NCBI RefSeq assembly: GCF_964063325.1 | Contig: NZ_OZ061315.1 | Location: 620,001-684,000, forward strand | Reading direction: 5' to 3' | Source: Hafnia alvei | Lineage (GTDB): Bacteria; Pseudomonadota; Gammaproteobacteria; Enterobacterales; Enterobacteriaceae | DNA length: 64,000 nt | Notes under the pieces: generated by a model | Databases searched by the model: none | Seen by the model: only the letters and a program-made list of their open reading frames with translations | What the model was told of the DNA's origin: nothing | Translations under genes and position numbers: made by a program | Shown: positions 59,635 through 64,000 of the stretch, one piece after another | How positions within the stretch are numbered: position 1 is the first letter of the stretch | Layout of the letters: each line of letters opens with the position of its first letter

Positions 59635-61467
59635 TTAATCGTCCAAGAAGCTGCGTAATACTTCAGAACGGCTTGGGTGGCGCAGTTTGCGCAGTGCCTT
59701 CGCTTCGATCTGACGAATACGCTCACGGGTAACGTCGAACTGTTTACCCACTTCTTCCAGAGTATGGTCAGTATTCATATCGATACCGAAACGCATACGC
59801 AGGACTTTAGCTTCACGCGCGGTCAGACCAGACAGGACGTCACGCGTTGCAGAACGCAGGCTCTCGGAAGTTGCAGAGTCCAGCGGCAATTCAAGCGTGG
59901 TATCTTCAATGAAGTCGCCCAGATGTGAATCTTCATCATCACCGATTGGGGTTTCCATTGAGATCGGCTCTTTTGCAATTTTCAGCACTTTGCGGATCTT
60001 GTCTTCTGGCATCATCATGCGTTCAGCCAGCTCTTCCGGCGTCGGCTCACGGCCCATCTCTTGTAGCATCTGGCGGGAAATACGGTTGAGTTTGTTAATG
60101 GTCTCAATCATATGTACCGGGATACGGATGGTACGCGCCTGGTCCGCGATAGAACGGGTAATCGCCTGACGGATCCACCATGTTGCATAGGTGGAGAACT
60201 TGTAACCACGGCGATATTCAAACTTATCAACCGCTTTCATCAAACCGATGTTACCTTCCTGAATCAGATCCAGGAACTGAAGGCCACGGTTGGTGTATTT
60301 CTTCGCGATAGAAATAACCAGACGTAAGTTCGCCTCAACCATCTCTTTCTTCGCACGGCGCGCTTTAGCTTCGCCGATAGACATACGACGGTTGATGTCT
60401 TTAACCTGCTCGATGGTCAGACCGGTTTCTTCTTCGATCTGATGCAGTTTTTGCAGGCTACGTTCAACGTCTTCACGTACGTCTTTCAGCTTCTCGCCCC
60501 ATGGCTTAGCCATAGCCAGCGCTGCTTCGAACCAAGTAGTGTTGGTTTCGTTGCCGGTGAATAGGGTGATGAAGTTTTTCTTCGGCATTTTGCTCTGTTC
60601 AACACACAGCTTCATGATCAGGCGTTCTTGCGTACGAACGCGATCCATCATCTGACGCATGTTGTTGACCAGATAGTCAAACTGCTTCGGCACTAAACGG
60701 AACTGTTTGAAAACTTCAGAAAGATTCAGGATCTCTTCTGCTGCTTTCGCGTGGCTGCGGCCATGAGTTTTGATCGCTACGCGTGTTTTTTCATACTGTT
60801 CACGCAGTTCAGAGAATTTCTGACGCGCCAGTTCAGGGTCGATGCTGTTGTCATCTTCGCTGTCGTCGTCTTCGTCTTCTTCTTCATCGTCGTCATTCAG
60901 ATCTTCTGAAGAGAGTTCAGAACCGACGTTGGTCGCGGTTGGCGCCAAATCTTCTTCTGCGTTAGGGTCGACAAAACCGGTAATGATATCGGACAGACGA
61001 GCTTCTTCTGCCTCTACACGGTCATACTGTTCAAGCAGGTAGGTAATTGCTTCCGGGTACTCGGCAACAGAACACTGAACCTGATTGATACCGTCTTCGA
61101 TACGTTTAGCGATGTCGATTTCGCCTTCACGGGTCAGAAGTTCAACGGTACCCATTTCACGCATATACATGCGGACGGGGTCAGTCGTGCGGCCGATCTC
61201 GGATTCTACGCTTGATAATACCTGCACAGCGGCTTCGGCAGCATCTTCGTCAGCAATGTTTTCTGCCAGCATCAAATCATCGGCGTCAGGTGCTTCTTCC
61301 ATCACCTGAATACCCATGTCATTAATCATCTGGATGATGTCTTCGATCTGGTCGGAGTCGACGATATCTTCCGGCAGATGGTCATTGACCTCAGCATAGG
61401 TCAGGTAGCCTTGCTCCTTGCCCTTGGTAACAAGAAGTTTTAGCTGTGACTGCGGGTTTTGCTCCAT
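59635..61467 (-). CDS. rpoD: RNA polymerase sigma factor sigma70
   Basis: A 610-residue housekeeping sigma factor (E. coli 613). Region 1.1 is at the N-terminus (QSQLKLLVTKGKEQGYLTYAEVNDHLPED). Region 1.2 is followed by the acidic non-conserved insert (EDDDSEDDNSIDPEL), then region 2 (GLQFLDLIQEGNIGLMKAVDKFEYRRGYKFSTYATWWIRQAI) and the region 4 helix-turn-helix (TLEEVGKQFDVTRERIRQIEAKALRKLRHP). It is the last gene of the macromolecular synthesis operon. The 259-bp gap to dnaG probably holds an internal promoter. Confidence 0.98.
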   Translation of the reverse strand: MEQNPQSQLKLLVTKGKEQGYLTYAEVNDHLPEDIVDSDQIEDIIQMINDMGIQVMEEAPDADDLMLAENIADEDAAEAAVQVLSSVESEIGRTTDPVRMYMREMGTVELLTREGEIDIAKRIEDGINQVQCSVAEYPEAITYLLEQYDRVEAEEARLSDIITGFVDPNAEEDLAPTATNVGSELSSEDLNDDDEEEDEDDDSEDDNSIDPELARQKFSELREQYEKTRVAIKTHGRSHAKAAEEILNLSEVFKQFRLVPKQFDYLVNNMRQMMDRVRTQERLIMKLCVEQSKMPKKNFITLFTGNETNTTWFEAALAMAKPWGEKLKDVREDVERSLQKLHQIEEETGLTIEQVKDINRRMSIGEAKARRAKKEMVEANLRLVISIAKKYTNRGLQFLDLIQEGNIGLMKAVDKFEYRRGYKFSTYATWWIRQAITRSIADQARTIRIPVHMIETINKLNRISRQMLQEMGREPTPEELAERMMMPEDKIRKVLKIAKEPISMETPIGDDEDSHLGDFIEDTTLELPLDSATSESLRSATRDVLSGLTAREAKVLRMRFGIDMNTDHTLEEVGKQFDVTRERIRQIEAKALRKLRHPSRSEVLRSFLDD

Positions 61468-61726
61468 AAGACGGTATCCACACTTCAGAGTTTAAATCGG
61501 TGTTGGGCAGCAGAACCGCCAACAATAACTGACACGGGTTTTTTTCATTGCGCGCCGCTCCCCGGTATTGCGGCATTATACGGGGGCTTGTCCCCGCTTT
61601 TCATCGGCACTTAAGCCGTAATTCAGTTTTTAATCGCTAACTCAATGCGCTGTCGGTTTGGGAAGTGTTTGCCATTCCTCATTCACACTGGGTAGTACGA
61701 TTAAAATAAATAGATAATTGTGGTGA

Positions 61727-63475
61727 TTAACTCTTTTTTGCCAATGCTTGGTTGAGTGCCCATAGTTCTCGTCGTTGATCGGCGTTTAAGCCTTGGGTTC
61801 GATCCAACGCGATGAGTTCTTCCTGACGTTGTTCGAGCATGGAGTCATACAGACTGCCTAATGTATCGACGAACGTTTGGTGAACCATGTCCTCAATAAC
61901 CATGTGGTTCCAAGTTGCTAAGGTTTCAAGCTGTTGAGCATATTTATTATCACGGTATAGCTCAATCAACTGACCCGTTGTTAACCCGGGCTGCGCTAGG
62001 CAGGTTTCAACCAATTCTATAAATAATGGCAATCCAGGCAGTTGATGTTCCCTTAAACCTTCAAGCGTAGGGACTTCAGCCGCCAATGATGGATTTTGTA
62101 CCAGTAATCCTATAAGTATACGCATAGTCGTGCGTTTTAGCTGAGGCTGCTGGTAACTATTTGCTGACTCGGCCTGCCGTGGTAGCAGCTTATCAAGCTG
62201 ACTGTCATCGAGAATGCCTAACTTCTGACCTAAAAACTGCCGTAGGTACAACCTTAGGGTTTCACCTGGGATCTGTCCAATCAGCGGCAAGGCCAGAGCA
62301 CTCAGCTTAGTACGCCCATCGGGAGTACTCAAATCGACCTGCGGCATCAGCGTATCAAATAAGAATGCTGACAGCGGCTGGGCCTGCTCAATACGTTGTT
62401 CAAATGCTGCGGTGCCTTCTTTGCGCACCAGCGTATCCGGGTCTTCACCATCGGGCAGGAACATAAACTTCAACTGCCGACCATCGGATAAAAACGGCAG
62501 CGCGGTTTCCAGCGCTCGCCATGCGGCTTCACGTCCGGCGTTATCGCCGTCGTAGCAGCACACCACGGTATCTGTGGTGCGGAACATCAGTTGAATGTGC
62601 TCAGATGTCGTTGAGGTTCCCAGCGAAGCAACGGCATAATCAATGCCGAACTGCGCGAGTGCCACCACATCCATATAGCCTTCAACCACCAGCAATTTAG
62701 CCAACTCTGGATGGCGTTGCTGTGCTTCATACAGGCCGAAAAGCTGGCGGCCTTTATGGAAAATATCTGTTTCGGGGGAGTTTAAGTATTTTGGCGTACC
62801 ATCACCCAAGATACGGCCACCGAAAGCAATAACGCGTCCACGCCTATCGCGGATAGGGAACATCACGCGGTCGCGGAAGCGGTCGTACGTTCGACCATTG
62901 TCATTATTAACCAGCATTCCGGCATCATTAAGCGCTGTGCGGCTTGCGAGATCGCGTCCAAAGCGTTTGAGCGCGTTATCCCAGCCCGGCGGTGCATAGC
63001 CGATAGCAAAGTGGTCGATGATTTCTTGGCTCAGTCCGCGCTGCATTAAATATTGCTGCGCCGATTGGCTGCTTGGTTGACGTAAAGCCTGCTGATAAAA
63101 AGTGCTCAGGCTATTCATCAGCTGATATAAATTTTGACGCTGGTGACGCTCAATCTGGCTTGGACCGGTTCCTGCTTCGTAAGGAATTTCCAAACCTGCC
63201 ATAGTTGCCAACTCTTCAACGCTTTCAACAAACTCAAGTCTGTCGTAGTTCATCAAGAAGTCGATGGCGTTACCATGGGCACCACAGCCAAAGCAGTGGT
63301 AAAACTGTTTGTCCGCGTTCACGGTGAATGAAGGGGTTTTTTCGTTATGGAATGGACAGCAGGCATGATAGTTCTTGCCCTGCTTTTTTAACTTCACACG
63401 CGCATCGACCAGATCGACAATATCGGTCCGAGCTAGCAAGTCATTTATGAATACACGTGGGATTCGTCCTGCCAT
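61727..63475 (-). CDS. dnaG: DNA primase
   Basis: A 582-residue primase (E. coli 581). It has an N-terminal zinc site (CPFHNEKTPSFTVNADKQFYHCFGCG), the RNA polymerase core with the TOPRIM motif (VVEGYMDVVALAQFG...YDGDNAGR) and a C-terminal DnaB-binding helical domain. It makes RNA primers at the replication fork. It is the middle gene of rpsU-dnaG-rpoD; a terminator hairpin upstream lowers its expression relative to rpsU. Confidence 0.98.
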   Translation of the reverse strand: MAGRIPRVFINDLLARTDIVDLVDARVKLKKQGKNYHACCPFHNEKTPSFTVNADKQFYHCFGCGAHGNAIDFLMNYDRLEFVESVEELATMAGLEIPYEAGTGPSQIERHQRQNLYQLMNSLSTFYQQALRQPSSQSAQQYLMQRGLSQEIIDHFAIGYAPPGWDNALKRFGRDLASRTALNDAGMLVNNDNGRTYDRFRDRVMFPIRDRRGRVIAFGGRILGDGTPKYLNSPETDIFHKGRQLFGLYEAQQRHPELAKLLVVEGYMDVVALAQFGIDYAVASLGTSTTSEHIQLMFRTTDTVVCCYDGDNAGREAAWRALETALPFLSDGRQLKFMFLPDGEDPDTLVRKEGTAAFEQRIEQAQPLSAFLFDTLMPQVDLSTPDGRTKLSALALPLIGQIPGETLRLYLRQFLGQKLGILDDSQLDKLLPRQAESANSYQQPQLKRTTMRILIGLLVQNPSLAAEVPTLEGLREHQLPGLPLFIELVETCLAQPGLTTGQLIELYRDNKYAQQLETLATWNHMVIEDMVHQTFVDTLGSLYDSMLEQRQEELIALDRTQGLNADQRRELWALNQALAKKS

Positions 63476-63557
63476 AAGCCCTTACATTTAGTCTGTTTGC
63501 GCGACTGCAAAAACCGCCAGCAGCGTTGACAATTTTTCAGCCTATAAACGAGAACAA

Positions 63558-63586
63558 GCCGCGCATTCCTTTCGGAAGGCACGGCC
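63558..63586 (-). terminator. Internal terminator T1 between rpsU and dnaG
   Basis: On the minus strand GGCCGTGCCTTCC pairs with GGAATGCGCGGC (imperfect stem, small loop), followed by a T-rich run. It matches the position and form of the known partial terminator that reduces dnaG expression in E. coli. Confidence 0.7.
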
Positions 63587-63689
63587 TTCGTATGTTACTG
63601 CACATCAAAATAGAGCTACTTAAAACACTACTCCGACAGACAACAACATGGTCTGTGGACCATTTGTTGGGGCTTTCACCCCGAACAAA

Positions 63690-63944
<255 letters not shown>

Positions 63945-64000
63945 CTAGTGTCAGCTGTTCAAAAATGGTGCGGAATTTTAATCCGAACAGCACCGCTTTG

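Noticed and set aside
60783..61042. Ser-rich small frames opposite the acidic part of rpoD
   Set aside because: Caused by the GAA/GAC-rich acidic insert of sigma70 read on the other strand.

Overview
The window is a piece of a gamma-proteobacterial (Enterobacterales) chromosome interrupted by one complete P2-like prophage. The chromosomal genes (nrdDG, yhaK/yhaJ, alx, ygjR/ygjP, rlmG, qseBC/ygiW, fadH, mug, rpoD, dnaG, rpsU) are close to Escherichia coli proteins but shuffled relative to E. coli. This suggests a related genus such as Hafnia/Obesumbacterium or another non-Escherichia enterobacterium; the genus is inference.

Left flank, 1-22.6 kb. It holds a phosphonate-importer ATPase (phnC-like), a RES/Xre toxin-antitoxin pair, the anaerobic ribonucleotide reductase pair nrdD-nrdG with candidate NrdR sites, and two AT-rich membrane-protein genes that I do not recognise. 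Next come yhaK and yhaJ, two EamA transporters, alx with its yybP-ykoY (Mn2+/pH) riboswitch leader, a glutamine amidotransferase, ygjR, ygjP, rlmG, a periplasm-directed HisC-like aminotransferase, qseBC with divergent ygiW, fadH and an isochorismatase-like hydrolase. A 164-bp structured element (9204-9367) looks like an unannotated small RNA or dispersed repeat.

Prophage, about 22654-58899 (36.1 kb), lies in the 3' half of tRNA-Ile2 (CAU). A 65-bp perfect att core sits inside a 106-bp near-identical duplication. From left to right: a PD-(D/E)XK-like cargo gene, integrase, two small exported proteins and a CI-type repressor (all minus strand, the lysogenic operon); then Cox, CII, Fil, DUF5347, DUF2732, TraR/DksA, a Dam methylase, a PAPS-reductase-like PP-loop protein and the rolling-circle replicase gpA with its internal origin. 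After this come a decayed stretch, a DUF4145 gene and a P2-type cos site (34390-34408). Between cos and the portal gene is a compact AT-rich operon of three unknown genes (34511-37351), the best candidate for a novel system. The late genes follow: Q, P, O, N, M, L, X, lysis cassette, R, S, (moron), V, W, J, I, H, tail-fibre assembly, FI, FII, E/E' with a -1 frameshift, T, U, D and ogr. Three late operons (O, V, FI) carry Ogr-type dyads of the form TTGT-N12-ACAA. No structural gene is visibly broken, so the prophage looks potentially functional.

Right flank, 58.9-64 kb. The intact tRNA-Ile2 is followed by mug and the macromolecular-synthesis operon rpsU-dnaG-rpoD on the minus strand.

The accessory genes lie at four points: the int-attL edge, the A-cos gap (the P2 tin/old position), the cos-Q gap and the S-V gap. 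These are the sort of places where P2-like phages carry anti-phage or conversion cargo, and all four sets are AT-rich compared with the core phage genes.
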